Assembly (NCBI GenBank): GCA_009908925.1
Contig: JAAAOH010000178.1
Span: 1-20,179, forward strand
Source: Spirochaetota bacterium
GTDB lineage: Bacteria; Spirochaetota; Spirochaetia; DSM-27196; PWMO01
Reading direction: 5' to 3'
DNA length: 20,179 nucleotides
Below are positions 1 through 8,081 of this stretch, in pieces. Numbering within the stretch: position 1 is the stretch's first letter; each line of letters begins with the position of its first letter. The notes below the pieces were generated by a model that did not search any database, was not told where the DNA came from, and saw only the letters and a program-made list of their open reading frames with translations. Both the position numbers and the translations under genes were made by a program.

Positions 1-1338
1 CCCACGCTGGGTGACGATCATATCGGTGAATTGTTCCGCGAGGTCGACGTTGCTCATCTCGAGGGTTCCCGAGATAACCTTGCCTTTTCCCGCCACGCCG
101 GAGGCCGCTACATCAGCCAGCCCGGAGTTGTTGGTCTCAACATAATTGTTTTCTCCAGCTTTCTCAAGTCCTCCAGGATTAATGAAGGATGCGAGAGCAA
201 CCTGGCCAAGCGGGCGCGTCGTGCCGTTGGAGAATATACCGGTAATAGTGCCCGACTGGTCAATACGATAGTCCTCGAGATATCCCATGCCGTAGCCGTC
301 CTGGCTGAATACCTTGGTGGAGCTCTGCGAGGCGTACTGGGTCATGGAATCGACGAACGCGCCGACCTCTCCAAGGTTCAGGTTGAAGGTCTGGGTCTGA
401 GGTCCCTGGGGAAGCCCTGTCTGCTCGTCAACAGGGACCTGTGCATCCGGCACTTGAAACGTGACGTCTACCGAGAGATCACCTTGATCCACCAGCCCGC
501 CCTGCGCATTGGAGACCTGCTGAATCGTGCCGTCATTGGCAAAGTCGACGAGGAACGTCTGGTTGTCCACGCTGTCAACTCCACCAACCGCGACGGCCTG
601 GTTAGGTTGCGCGTCGAGCTCGGGGTTGATCTGGACATTCGCCTGCCACTGATTCGGTACGTCCTCGACCTTGGTGAAGTCGATGCGCATGGTATGCGTG
701 TTACCAAAGGAATCGTAAATGTCGTATTCCACGGTCCACGTCCCGTCTTGAATCTCCGCTTCGGTGGCGTTGTCGGGGATGACCGGGGTATTCTTGTTGA
801 GGTTACTTGCCAGTAGCACCTCGGTGGTTTCCTGCGCAGGATCCTTGCTTCCTACCGGGATGTTGAGGTCCTGCACCGACTCGGAGGTGTTGATGAGCGT
901 CTGGCCGTCAACCCTCCGGGCCTGCCATCCCTGAACTCGCATACCGTTCGCCGGGTTTACAAGCATTCCCTCCTCGTCGATGCCGAAACTGCCGTCGCGC
1001 GTATAAAGCTGCTGATCCCCGTCGCGCAGCACGAAGAAGCCCGCACCCTGGAGTGCCACGTCGCTCTTTACTCCCGTTGTCTGGAGAGACCCCTGGGTGT
1101 GGATCGTGTCGATGGAGGCAACCTGCATGCCGAGGCCGACCTGCTTCGGGTTTACACCACCAACCTCTTCGCGTGGCCGTGCGGCTCCCTGGATGGTCTG
1201 GGAGATCATGTCCTGGAACTGAACACGACCTTTCTTGAAGCCGGTTGTGTTCACGTTCGAAACGTTGTTACCAATCACGTCCATCCGGGTTTGGTGATTT
1301 TGCAGGCCGGAAACACCGGCGTAAAGCGACCGCATCAT
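1..1338 (-). CDS. flgE: Flagellar hook protein FlgE (3' end cut by window edge)
   Basis: FlgE polymerises into the hook, the universal joint between basal body and filament; in spirochaetes it lies in the periplasm. Reading the minus strand from 1338 gives 446 codons without a stop. The N-terminus carries the rod/hook signature (residues 7-45, including GLQNHQTRMDVIGNNVSNVN and TTGFKKGRVQF), followed by IDTIHTQG, GFFVLRDGD and VNPANGM. The last visible residues (VDLAEQFTDMIVTQRG) are the conserved start of the C-terminal D0 helix, so only about 15-20 residues are missing. The ATG at 1338 forms an ATGA overlap with the flgD stop and has a GAGGGGG Shine-Dalgarno 7 nt upstream; a second ATG follows directly. 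Lys165 of the spirochaete hook cross-link is present, but position 178, where I recall Cys, is Ser, and there is no Cys in the visible protein. Confidence 0.97.
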   Translation of the reverse strand, partial: MMRSLYAGVSGLQNHQTRMDVIGNNVSNVNTTGFKKGRVQFQDMISQTIQGAARPREEVGGVNPKQVGLGMQVASIDTIHTQGSLQTTGVKSDVALQGAGFFVLRDGDQQLYTRDGSFGIDEEGMLVNPANGMRVQGWQARRVDGQTLINTSESVQDLNIPVGSKDPAQETTEVLLASNLNKNTPVIPDNATEAEIQDGTWTVEYDIYDSFGNTHTMRIDFTKVEDVPNQWQANVQINPELDAQPNQAVAVGGVDSVDNQTFLVDFANDGTIQQVSNAQGGLVDQGDLSVDVTFQVPDAQVPVDEQTGLPQGPQTQTFNLNLGEVGAFVDSMTQYASQSSTKVFSQDGYGMGYLEDYRIDQSGTITGIFSNGTTRPLGQVALASFINPGGLEKAGENNYVETNNSGLADVAASGVAGKGKVISGTLEMSNVDLAEQFTDMIVTQRG

Positions 1339-1793
1339 GGCTGTGCCCCCTCTTTGCCCTCTTCGTAGATTCTCTGTACGGTGTCGTAATCGTAGTAGGT
1401 GCCGCCGACGTTGATCTGCGGGTACTCACCGAAGGTCACGTCCTGGACGCGCCCGCTCACCACGGAACTGCCGGTGTTGACGTCAACCGTCTTACCCAAC
1501 AGGTCACCGGCCTGGCCGGCCGAAAGAAGTTGCCCGACTTTGGCAAACTCGCTCGACATATTCGTCATCTGCTCGAGGGCCGAGAACTGAGCCATCTGCG
1601 CGATGAACTGCTTGTCTTCCATTGGCGAGGTCGGGTCCTGATTCTGCAGTTGCGTTATGAGCAGTTTCAGAAACTCGTCCTTGCCCATTTCCTGTTTCGA
1701 CTCGCGCCCGCCTGCAACACTCTTGTTGAAAGACTCTACCTGAGCCTCGAGTCTCGCGAGAGCGTCGCCTGAAAGCATGTTGGAAAGCTCCAT
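1335..1793 (-). CDS. flgD: Hook assembly scaffold / hook cap protein FlgD, short form
   Basis: FlgD caps the growing hook and guides FlgE subunits into place. The 152-residue product has the conserved FlgD N-terminal core at about residues 36-85: MGKDEFLKLLITQLQNQDP, then PMEDKQFIAQMAQFSALEQM. After it comes a short region with GQLLSAGQAGDLLGKTVDV. Enterobacterial FlgD is about 230 residues with C-terminal Ig/tudor-like domains; this protein is much shorter, which as far as I recall is usual in spirochaetes. The ATG at 1793 lies 16 nt after the fliK stop. An AGGAGG overlaps that stop (TAGGAGGAG), rather far from the start at about 10-12 nt. Its own stop overlaps the flgE start by 4 nt (ATGA), implying coupled translation of cap and hook protein. 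Confidence 0.95.
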   Translation of the reverse strand: MELSNMLSGDALARLEAQVESFNKSVAGGRESKQEMGKDEFLKLLITQLQNQDPTSPMEDKQFIAQMAQFSALEQMTNMSSEFAKVGQLLSAGQAGDLLGKTVDVNTGSSVVSGRVQDVTFGEYPQINVGGTYYDYDTVQRIYEEGKEGAQP

Positions 1794-1809
1794 GTTCTTT
1801 CCGCTCCTC

Positions 1810-3537
1810 CTAGGCCAGCAGATTTACCAGCCGGGTATCCAGTTCTATTTCGGTCATGCGGGGCACGCTCTCTTCGAGTGCCTGCACCGCTCGCGTATCT
1901 CTGCTCCGCGACGCATCCTGATCAGTCTGTCCCTCACTCCGCTCCTCCACCGAAACTTCCAGTTCGCCCGTTTCGAGTCCGCTCTCACGGAACGCGCGCT
2001 GCAGGTCTTCGATGGTCTGCTCAAAGGCATCGCGGACACTAGAATTCTCGACAATTATTCGTCCGGCTATATGGTTATCCTGCAGCTGCAGCTGAACGCG
2101 CACGCTTCCCATCGATTCCGGCCTCAAATGCAGCCGAATCTCGCCGCCGCGTTCTCCGCGCAGCATGAGGCGAGCATGCTTCACGATTTCCGGATGCGAT
2201 TCGCGGAGCTGCCGCGTCAACCCGGAGTCGCCACCGAGCTTGCGAGCGAAACCGTTCTGGCGGCCGGACTCACGGGCGCTGTCGGCCTCCGCAATCATGC
2301 GCTCAAAGCCGGACTGACGCGCGCCGCGACCACCGTCCTTCGACGCGCCGTCATCCGAGGTGCGAGACTGCGTTTGAGACTGCATCTGCCCCTGTTTCGA
2401 GCCGCCCGCATTGGAGTCGCCCGTATCGCGATTGCCCGAGCCCCGCTCACCAGCCCCGGCATCTCGTGCCGCACGCCGCGCACGCTCGGCGCCGCCTGCG
2501 GCCTCGGTGGTTCCTTCGTTGTTATCCTGCGCGCCGCCGGACTTGCCGGACCGACCAACGGTTGCTTTCGCACTTTGCTCCGCCGACTTGGATTCCGCCC
2601 CGTTTGGATCGGCTGTCGCGGAGGCGGCTTGTGCTTCGCCGTCGTCACCCGCGCGAGCCCTTTCCGTCTCGGCCTCGCGCGGTGTTTCCGGGTGCGCGTC
2701 GGTGTGCTCGGCCCGTCCGCTATCCGCGTCCGACCCTGCAGGGCCGCCGGCTTTGTCGGCGTCGGACTCGCGAGTTTTTGTCTTGTCTGCGTCCACGTCG
2801 GTCTCATCGGCGTGGACGGCATCGGAGCTCGGCCGGTCCTCGCCGCTCTTCTCCCGCACCGAGGTCGACTTGCCGTCGTCTTGTGACTCCGACCGCGAGG
2901 CGGACTTTTCTGCACCGTCTGCAGTGGAGTCTTTATCCGAGTCCGCATCCCGCTTTTCACCGTGGTCCGCGGCCTTACTCGCACCACCGTGCCGGCTCGC
3001 CGTTTCTTCGCCTTTCCCCGACTCCTCGGACCCCTCGGACTCCTCAGCCGCTGCCTGCTCTGAGCTCGCAGCCGCCCGCGTTTCCTCGGTTTGGCCCGAA
3101 CGTCCGGTGTCATCGGCATCACGCGCCGAGGCCGATCGCGCGGCCGCCTGTTCCGCGGCCCGATCCGCAGCGTCCTTCGCGGCACGATCCGCGGCACTCT
3201 GCCCGGCCCTCTCGGTCTCTCGCCGTGCCGCCTCCCGGGCCGCATCGGCGGCTTCGCGCGCTTCGCGCTCGGCGCGCTGAGTACGCTCCGCAGCGTCTCC
3301 CGCGGCGCGATTGGCCGCGTGTTGCGCGGTGCGGTCGTTCGGGGCGCGGTCGCTTGGGCGCGCGAGATCGCGCGAAACTGCCCTGTTGAAAGCGTCGTCG
3401 AAGGTGGTGGGCTCGGAGGCGGGCCCTGCTCCCAGGAGGCCGGTCGGCGACGAATCGCCGCGCTGCCTCAGAAACTCAGGCCGGTTCTCGCCCCGGGAGG
3501 AGGAAGAGTCTACAATGTCCGCAAAGTGCGCCGTCAT
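1810..3537 (-). CDS. fliK: Flagellar hook-length control protein FliK
   Basis: FliK is secreted during hook assembly, measures hook length, and switches the export gate from hook to filament substrates. The 575-residue product has the expected layout. A short N-terminus is followed by a very long hydrophilic, presumably disordered middle (about residues 60-400) rich in Ala, Glu, Asp, Arg and Ser, with Ala/Arg/Glu heptad-like runs at about 80-150. A folded FliK C-terminal domain occupies about 448-532, with LHLRPESMGSVRVQLQLQD and later AFEQTIEDLQRAFRESGLE. Only the C-terminal domain supports the name; the middle has no recognisable family. The ATG at 3537 follows flbB by 11 nt with GAGGG upstream. 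Position between flbB and flgD matches the Borrelia and Treponema loci. Long open frames on the opposite strand here are composition artefacts. Confidence 0.92.
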   Translation of the reverse strand: MTAHFADIVDSSSSRGENRPEFLRQRGDSSPTGLLGAGPASEPTTFDDAFNRAVSRDLARPSDRAPNDRTAQHAANRAAGDAAERTQRAEREAREAADAAREAARRETERAGQSAADRAAKDAADRAAEQAAARSASARDADDTGRSGQTEETRAAASSEQAAAEESEGSEESGKGEETASRHGGASKAADHGEKRDADSDKDSTADGAEKSASRSESQDDGKSTSVREKSGEDRPSSDAVHADETDVDADKTKTRESDADKAGGPAGSDADSGRAEHTDAHPETPREAETERARAGDDGEAQAASATADPNGAESKSAEQSAKATVGRSGKSGGAQDNNEGTTEAAGGAERARRAARDAGAGERGSGNRDTGDSNAGGSKQGQMQSQTQSRTSDDGASKDGGRGARQSGFERMIAEADSARESGRQNGFARKLGGDSGLTRQLRESHPEIVKHARLMLRGERGGEIRLHLRPESMGSVRVQLQLQDNHIAGRIIVENSSVRDAFEQTIEDLQRAFRESGLETGELEVSVEERSEGQTDQDASRSRDTRAVQALEESVPRMTEIELDTRLVNLLA

Positions 3538-3548
3538 TCATCCCTCAT

Positions 3549-4172
3549 TCACTCCTGCGGCTTGATCGTCATCTTGCGCTGTATCGTGGCTGCCCGGTCG
3601 GCCGGCAGTTCCGCCAACCAGACCGGCACAAGGGAAAGCTCTCCCGCCTCTTGCGCAAGCTCCTCAGTCACCCGCAGGGTGTCTATCAGCAGTTGATCGT
3701 CGTAGCCCGCGAGGATGTCAACCGCATCCTCGGGGCGCATGCTTGTCAACGTCTGCACGTTTTGAACAAGCATCGCTCTTCTATTCTCGAACTGCTGGAC
3801 CCTTTGATTGAGGGAATTCTCCTGCTCGGCGAGTTCTTGCTCTCTTGCGTCCAGTTCCTGACGGCGCGCCTCGAGCTCCTGATCGAGCGAATCGAGCTCG
3901 TCGCGGCGCTGGTCGAGCTCGTCGGCGAGCTGGGCAACGGCGGTTTCCCGCTTCTCCAGGCGTGCACGGCTGAGCAGCGCCGCATCCTCGGGCTCCGGCA
4001 CCTCCTCCGCCGCTTCGATTCCGACGAGGCGCAGGACAGGCGATAGCAGCCGGGTCGCATCGATGATCCCGAGGTAATCGAACCAGACGGTTCCGCCTGC
4101 AAGCAGAAGCACAACGAGAAGCGTCAACGCAAAGATGCGCGGACCCGGACCGAATCGTCTGTAATCAGGCAT
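3549..4172 (-). CDS. flbB: Periplasmic flagellar collar protein FlbB (MotE-like)
   Basis: In Borrelia the gene at this position (fliJ-flbB-fliK) encodes FlbB, a membrane-anchored periplasmic protein that founds the flagellar collar around the stator. This 207-residue product fits. It has a short basic cytoplasmic N-terminus, one transmembrane segment (about 13-31, IFALTLLVVLLLAGGTVWF) and a long coiled coil (about 70-140, repeated LDQ/ELE/RRQEL heptads). A C-terminal helical domain (about 145-203, MRPEDAVDILAGYDDQLLID and AELPADRAATIQRKM) resembles MotE and the MgtE N-terminal fold. I chose the ATG at 4172 because AGGAGG lies 6-7 nt upstream and it gives an 8-nt overlap (ATGCCTGA) with the fliJ stop. 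An upstream in-frame ATG at 4190 would add six residues and has no such site. The symbol rests on synteny and architecture. Confidence 0.82.
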   Translation of the reverse strand: MPDYRRFGPGPRIFALTLLVVLLLAGGTVWFDYLGIIDATRLLSPVLRLVGIEAAEEVPEPEDAALLSRARLEKRETAVAQLADELDQRRDELDSLDQELEARRQELDAREQELAEQENSLNQRVQQFENRRAMLVQNVQTLTSMRPEDAVDILAGYDDQLLIDTLRVTEELAQEAGELSLVPVWLAELPADRAATIQRKMTIKPQE

Positions 4173-4623
4173 CGCCGCCCTCCTGCTCATGCCGGCGGAT
4201 GCTCATCTGTCCACCGATATCGTCGAGCTCACGCCCCTCGGCGCGTCGCTGCTCCCTGTAATACTCGTCGGATCGCCTGCTCTTGAGATTATCGAGTACT
4301 TTCCGCTGCTTCATGGCCTCGCGGTACTCACTCTGCGCCGCGTCGAGCTCCCCGGCCTTTTCGGCCCTCTGCGACTCTACGTCGCGGGAGCGGGTCTCGA
4401 GATAATTTATGTAGGCGCTCTGCGCAATACGATAGTTGATGTCGGCCCGGCTCGCGGGGTCGCCGAGACGAAAGGTCGCCTCCCGCTCCTGTGTGAGGCG
4501 ACCGAGCTCACCCTGCAGCTGCGCGTATTCACCGGAGACGCGAGCGAGCTTTTGCTCGGCCTGGTCCTCGGTGTGCCTACGGAGGCTCAGAATGCGCTCG
4601 AGGCGGAAGTCGAACCTACGCAT
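4165..4623 (-). CDS. fliJ: Flagellar export chaperone / ATPase stalk protein FliJ
   Basis: FliJ is the small coiled-coil stalk that inserts into the FliI hexamer and links it to the export gate. The 152-residue product starts with FDFRLERILSLRRHTEDQAE, the typical FliJ N-terminal pattern, and is almost entirely charged alpha-helix with no predicted membrane segment or signal peptide. Sequence conservation in this family is weak, so the call leans on length, helical character and position directly after fliI. The ATG at 4623 overlaps the fliI stop by 8 nt (ATGCGTAG), and its own stop overlaps flbB by 8 nt, indicating coupled translation. Confidence 0.88.
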   Translation of the reverse strand: MRRFDFRLERILSLRRHTEDQAEQKLARVSGEYAQLQGELGRLTQEREATFRLGDPASRADINYRIAQSAYINYLETRSRDVESQRAEKAGELDAAQSEYREAMKQRKVLDNLKSRRSDEYYREQRRAEGRELDDIGGQMSIRRHEQEGGDA

Positions 4624-6028
4624 CAGCGGACCCCTCCGGGGTTACCGCGCCCGGCGTCTCTCCCGCTGCGGTGTTCGCCGCGCCGTCGCCGCGTTCGGCC
4701 CCGCCTGCCTCGACCTGCGGATACCCTGCAATGCGGAACAGTGACGACTCGGTATCGGCGATCGGCGCCTTCTCATCGACGCGCTGGCGCAGAAAGGCGT
4801 TTATCTGCGGAATCTTATCGATGGACTCGTCCACCTCGCGGTTGCTGCCGCGCTGATACGCACCGACGTTTATGAGGTCCTCGCTCTCGGAGTACGTCGC
4901 CATCATGCGCCGCGTGTAGCTCGCGGCCTCCTGCACCGCCGGCCGCTGCACCTTGGTGGCAAGCCGCGAGACCGAGGCGAGCACGTCCACCGCCGGGTAA
5001 TGGGAACGCTGGGCGAGACGGCGGCTGAGGACGATATGCCCGTCGAGGATACCGCGAACTGCGTCCGAGATCGGCTCGTCCATGTCGTCGCCTTCGACGA
5101 GAATGCTGAAGAACCCCGTAATGGTTCCGCGGTCGGAGGTGCCGCAGCGCTCGAGAAGGCGGGGCAGGAGCGAGAACACCGACGGCGGGAATCCCCGTGT
5201 CGCAGGCGGCTCGCCCGCGGCAAGTCCGATTTCCCGCTGGGCGCGCGCGAAGCGTGTCACCGAATCAAACAGCAGCATCACGTTCTTCCCGCGCTCGCGA
5301 AAGTACTCGGCAACCGACATGGCGACGAATGCGCCCCGCAGGCGCGCGAGTGGCGGCGTATTGGAGGTCGACACTACGACCACCGAGCGTTTGAGCCCTT
5401 CCATGCCGAGGTCGCTCTTGATGAACTCTTTCACCTCGCGGGTCCGTTCACCGATGAGGGCGATCACGTTGACATCGGCCTCGGTATTTCGGGCAATCAT
5501 GCCGATGAGCGTGGACTTCCCCACGCCACTGCCCGAGAATATGCCGAGACGCTGCCCCTTGCCGGCGGCAATGAGTCCGTCGATGGAGCGGATCCCCGTG
5601 ACGATCTGACTGTTGATGGTTTCCCGCTCGAGCACGTCGGGCGGTGTATTGAAGATGGACTGGAAATCGGCTGAGCCGATATCACCCTTTCCGTCGATGG
5701 GTCGCCCTCGACCGTCGAGCACGCGCCCGAGCAGTTTGTCCGACACCGGCACGGCGAGGGTTTCTCCGGTGCCCACCACGGCTGCACCGACCTCGATACC
5801 GTCGGTCTCGGTGAAGGGCATGAGATCCACGTGGCGGCCGTGCACGCCGACGACCTCCGCCCACACTGTCAACTCCCCGCGGGGTATGACGATGCGGCAG
5901 AGCTCGCCCACGAAGGCCTGCGGCCCGAGACTGCGGATGAGCAGCCCCTGGACGCGCTCCACGCGACCGATCTGCTTGATGGTGTCGGTCTTCTCGATGA
6001 CCGTCTGGTACTTATCGAATGGTCCCAA
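4616..6028 (-). CDS. fliI: Flagellum-specific export ATPase FliI
   Basis: FliI is the cytoplasmic hexameric ATPase of the flagellar type III export apparatus, related to F1-beta. From the chosen start it has 470 residues. Visible motifs are the beta-barrel region (GRVERVQGLLIRSLGP, about 21-36), Walker A SGSGVGKST (165-173), LIGERTREVKEFI (191-203), Walker B VMLLFDSVTR (250-259) with ARAQREIGLA, and PPATRGFPPSVFSLLPRLLE. About 35 Ala/Gly-rich residues form an unusual C-terminal tail. I prefer the TTG at 6028, which has AGGGGGG about 4-5 nt upstream and starts the protein as GPFDKYQTVIEKTD, close to relatives. The alternative GTG at 6061 overlaps the fliH stop and adds 11 residues, but its Shine-Dalgarno would touch the start. 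The open frame upstream of that is an fliH shadow. Confidence 0.95.
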   Translation of the reverse strand: MGPFDKYQTVIEKTDTIKQIGRVERVQGLLIRSLGPQAFVGELCRIVIPRGELTVWAEVVGVHGRHVDLMPFTETDGIEVGAAVVGTGETLAVPVSDKLLGRVLDGRGRPIDGKGDIGSADFQSIFNTPPDVLERETINSQIVTGIRSIDGLIAAGKGQRLGIFSGSGVGKSTLIGMIARNTEADVNVIALIGERTREVKEFIKSDLGMEGLKRSVVVVSTSNTPPLARLRGAFVAMSVAEYFRERGKNVMLLFDSVTRFARAQREIGLAAGEPPATRGFPPSVFSLLPRLLERCGTSDRGTITGFFSILVEGDDMDEPISDAVRGILDGHIVLSRRLAQRSHYPAVDVLASVSRLATKVQRPAVQEAASYTRRMMATYSESEDLINVGAYQRGSNREVDESIDKIPQINAFLRQRVDEKAPIADTESSLFRIAGYPQVEAGGAERGDGAANTAAGETPGAVTPEGSADA

Positions 6029-6057
6029 AGGGTCCCCCCTGCCCTTTGCCGGGCCCG

Positions 6058-6978
6058 TCACTCCTGCATCTTCGGATTCGACTTTATCGGTGCAAGCTCG
6101 ACAATGCGATCCTCTATCTCCCGAAGTTGCGAGCTGATGCGGGCATCTATCTGCCCGAAGTCGGTCTCGATTATGGCACCGCCGACGTCCACGGTGGAGT
6201 CCTCGGCGACGGTGATGTTTCCCGCGCGCTCGACCATCTTCGTGATTTCCTCGGTGTGCGAGCTCACCATCTTCAGATCCTGGAAATTCACGCGGATAAC
6301 CACATCCGACTTCTGCTTGAGCTTCTGCAACGCCTGAACGACGTTGTTTACGACCACGTTCTTCTGGTTCTCGCTGATGACTTTGACCACCTTCTTGGCG
6401 ATCTCGAGCACCAGATGAACGATCTGCGATTCCGATTCTTCGATAATCTCGTTGCGCCGCTCGATGGCCTTGTTGAGGATCACGTGGACCCGGTCCACGA
6501 GGCGGTTCACCTCCGCCTCGCCGGAAGCAAAGCCCTTCTCCTCGCCCTGCTCGACGCCCCTGTCGTAGGCCTCTTTCTCGACCGTGTCGGCTTTTTCCTG
6601 CGCCTCGCTCACGATCCGTTCGGCCTCTGCCCGGGCTTCGCTCTTGATGCGTTCGGCCTCTTCGTCGGCCTCCTGCTTGACGGTCGCAGCCTGATCGTTC
6701 TTGGACTTCACCTCTTCGAAGGCCTGGTTCTCGGCCTCCTTCACGATGCGGTCGGCCTCCTCGCGGGCCTCCTGTATCATTTGCTCCCGCTCGGCGTCCC
6801 ACTTCTCGCGGAACTCCTCGGCCTCGCGGCGGATGTCCTCAACGGTAGGGCCGGTGTACTCCTCAACTTCCTCGGTGTCGACCGGCTGCGGCGCCTCCGG
6901 CGGAGACTCCGGGCCCTGTATGAAGAGTTTGCCGCCCGAGACCTGTACTTCCCCCGCTCGAAAGACGTTTTTTGCCAC
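6058..6978 (-). CDS. fliH: Flagellar assembly protein FliH, export ATPase regulator
   Basis: FliH dimers bind FliI, inhibit its ATPase and dock the export complex to the C ring. The 306-residue product has an acidic N-terminus and a long Glu/Ala/Lys coiled coil (about 45-140). It then has four glycines spaced every fourth residue (GVEQGEEKGFASG, 141-153), matching the GxxxG repeats known in FliH. A V-ATPase-E-like C-terminal domain (about 180-290) includes VLEIAKKVVK and VGGAIIETDFGQIDARISSQ. The start is GTG at 6978 with GGAGGGG 6 nt upstream, 17 nt after fliG. It is longer than enterobacterial FliH (about 235), mostly through the coiled coil. Confidence 0.93.
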   Translation of the reverse strand: MAKNVFRAGEVQVSGGKLFIQGPESPPEAPQPVDTEEVEEYTGPTVEDIRREAEEFREKWDAEREQMIQEAREEADRIVKEAENQAFEEVKSKNDQAATVKQEADEEAERIKSEARAEAERIVSEAQEKADTVEKEAYDRGVEQGEEKGFASGEAEVNRLVDRVHVILNKAIERRNEIIEESESQIVHLVLEIAKKVVKVISENQKNVVVNNVVQALQKLKQKSDVVIRVNFQDLKMVSSHTEEITKMVERAGNITVAEDSTVDVGGAIIETDFGQIDARISSQLREIEDRIVELAPIKSNPKMQE

Positions 6979-6995
6979 GCGTTACCCCTCCAGTC

Positions 6996-8078
6996 CTAGA
7001 CGACCAGCTCGTCCTCGCCGGCACGGGCCACGACGATCTCGCCCTGCTCCTCGAGCTTGCGAATTATGGATACGATCCGCTGCTGAGACTCCTCCACGTC
7101 TTTGACGCGGATGGGCCCCATGTACTCCATGTCCTCTTTGAGTAGCGTCGATGCACGCTTGGACATGTTGCGGAAGATCTTGTCCTGTACCTCGGTGTCC
7201 ACCGACTTGAGCGCCTTGGCGAGCTCCGTGGTGTCGACCTCGCGCAGGACCTTCTGGATGGCCCTGTCGTCGAGCATAACGATATCCTCGAAGACGAACA
7301 TGCGCTTCTTGATCTCCTCGGCCAGCTCCGGGTCCTCTTCCTCGAGGGACTCGATGATGCTCTTCTCCGTGGAGCGGTCGACGAGGTTGAGGATTTCAAC
7401 GATGCTCTCTACGCCGCCGGCCGTAGTGTAGTCCTCCGAGGACAGCGTCGACAGCTTCTTCTCGAGCACCCGCTCCACCTCCCGGAGGATCTCAGGTGAG
7501 GTGCGATCCATGGTCGAGATCCGCTTTGCCACATCCGACTGTATCTCGTGCGGCAGATTCTTGAGAATGACCGACGCCTTGTTGGGCTCGAGATAGGCGA
7601 GAATCAGCGCGATGGTCTGCGGATGCTCGCGCTGTATAAAGTTCAACAGGTGGGTCGGATCGGTGCGCCGGATGAAATCGAACGGCCGAACCTGGAGGCT
7701 CGAGGTGAGGCGGTTTATGATATCGACCGCCTTCTGCGAACCGAGCGATTTCTCGAGGAGTTCGCGAGCATAGTCGATACCGCCGGTAGTGATGAAGTCC
7801 TGAGCCATCATCAGCTCCTGGAACTCCTGCAACACCCGGTCGCGGTCTTCGGGCTCGATATTCTCGAGGCGGGCGATCTCGAAGGTCAACGACTCTATCT
7901 CATCCTCACGCAGGTGCTTGAAGATCTCCGAAGAAATCTCCGAGCCGAGGGTGACAAGAAAGATGGCCGCCTTCTGCCTGCCGGTGAGCTCTTTGCGATG
8001 TGTGGATCCTCTTCTTCCGGATCCCTGGGGTGCGGCGCCTGCCGCCCCACCGCCTGCCGGTGCTTGAGACCGTGCCAT
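6996..8078 (-). CDS. fliG: Flagellar motor switch protein FliG
   Basis: FliG forms the top of the C ring, binds the MS ring through its N-terminal domain and takes torque from the stator through its C-terminal charged helix. The 360-residue product has the N-terminal domain (LTGRQKAAIFLVTLG, about 31-45), the middle-domain EHPQTIALILAYL (151-163), and the torque domain with MFVFEDIVMLDDRAIQKVLR (260-279) followed by EVDTTELAKALK. The first about 28 residues are a Gly/Ala/Pro-rich extension before the conserved core. Spirochaetes often carry two FliG paralogues; the one inside the fla operon is the main switch protein (FliG2 in Borrelia), and position suggests that here. It starts 3 nt after the fliF stop. 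Confidence 0.97.
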   Translation of the reverse strand: MARSQAPAGGGAAGAAPQGSGRRGSTHRKELTGRQKAAIFLVTLGSEISSEIFKHLREDEIESLTFEIARLENIEPEDRDRVLQEFQELMMAQDFITTGGIDYARELLEKSLGSQKAVDIINRLTSSLQVRPFDFIRRTDPTHLLNFIQREHPQTIALILAYLEPNKASVILKNLPHEIQSDVAKRISTMDRTSPEILREVERVLEKKLSTLSSEDYTTAGGVESIVEILNLVDRSTEKSIIESLEEEDPELAEEIKKRMFVFEDIVMLDDRAIQKVLREVDTTELAKALKSVDTEVQDKIFRNMSKRASTLLKEDMEYMGPIRVKDVEESQQRIVSIIRKLEEQGEIVVARAGEDELVV

Positions 8079-8081
8079 ACA

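Noticed and set aside
1777..3280. Long plus-strand open frames (up to 369 codons) opposite fliK
   Set aside because: They are antisense to a clear FliK with a conserved C-terminal domain. Their Arg/Ala/Ser-rich composition follows from the GC-rich, low-complexity fliK strand, and no family is recognisable.
6062..6802. Upstream extension of the fliI frame (about 247 codons)
   Set aside because: It is Gly/Arg-rich shadow sequence of fliH; the conserved FliI protein begins near 6061-6028.
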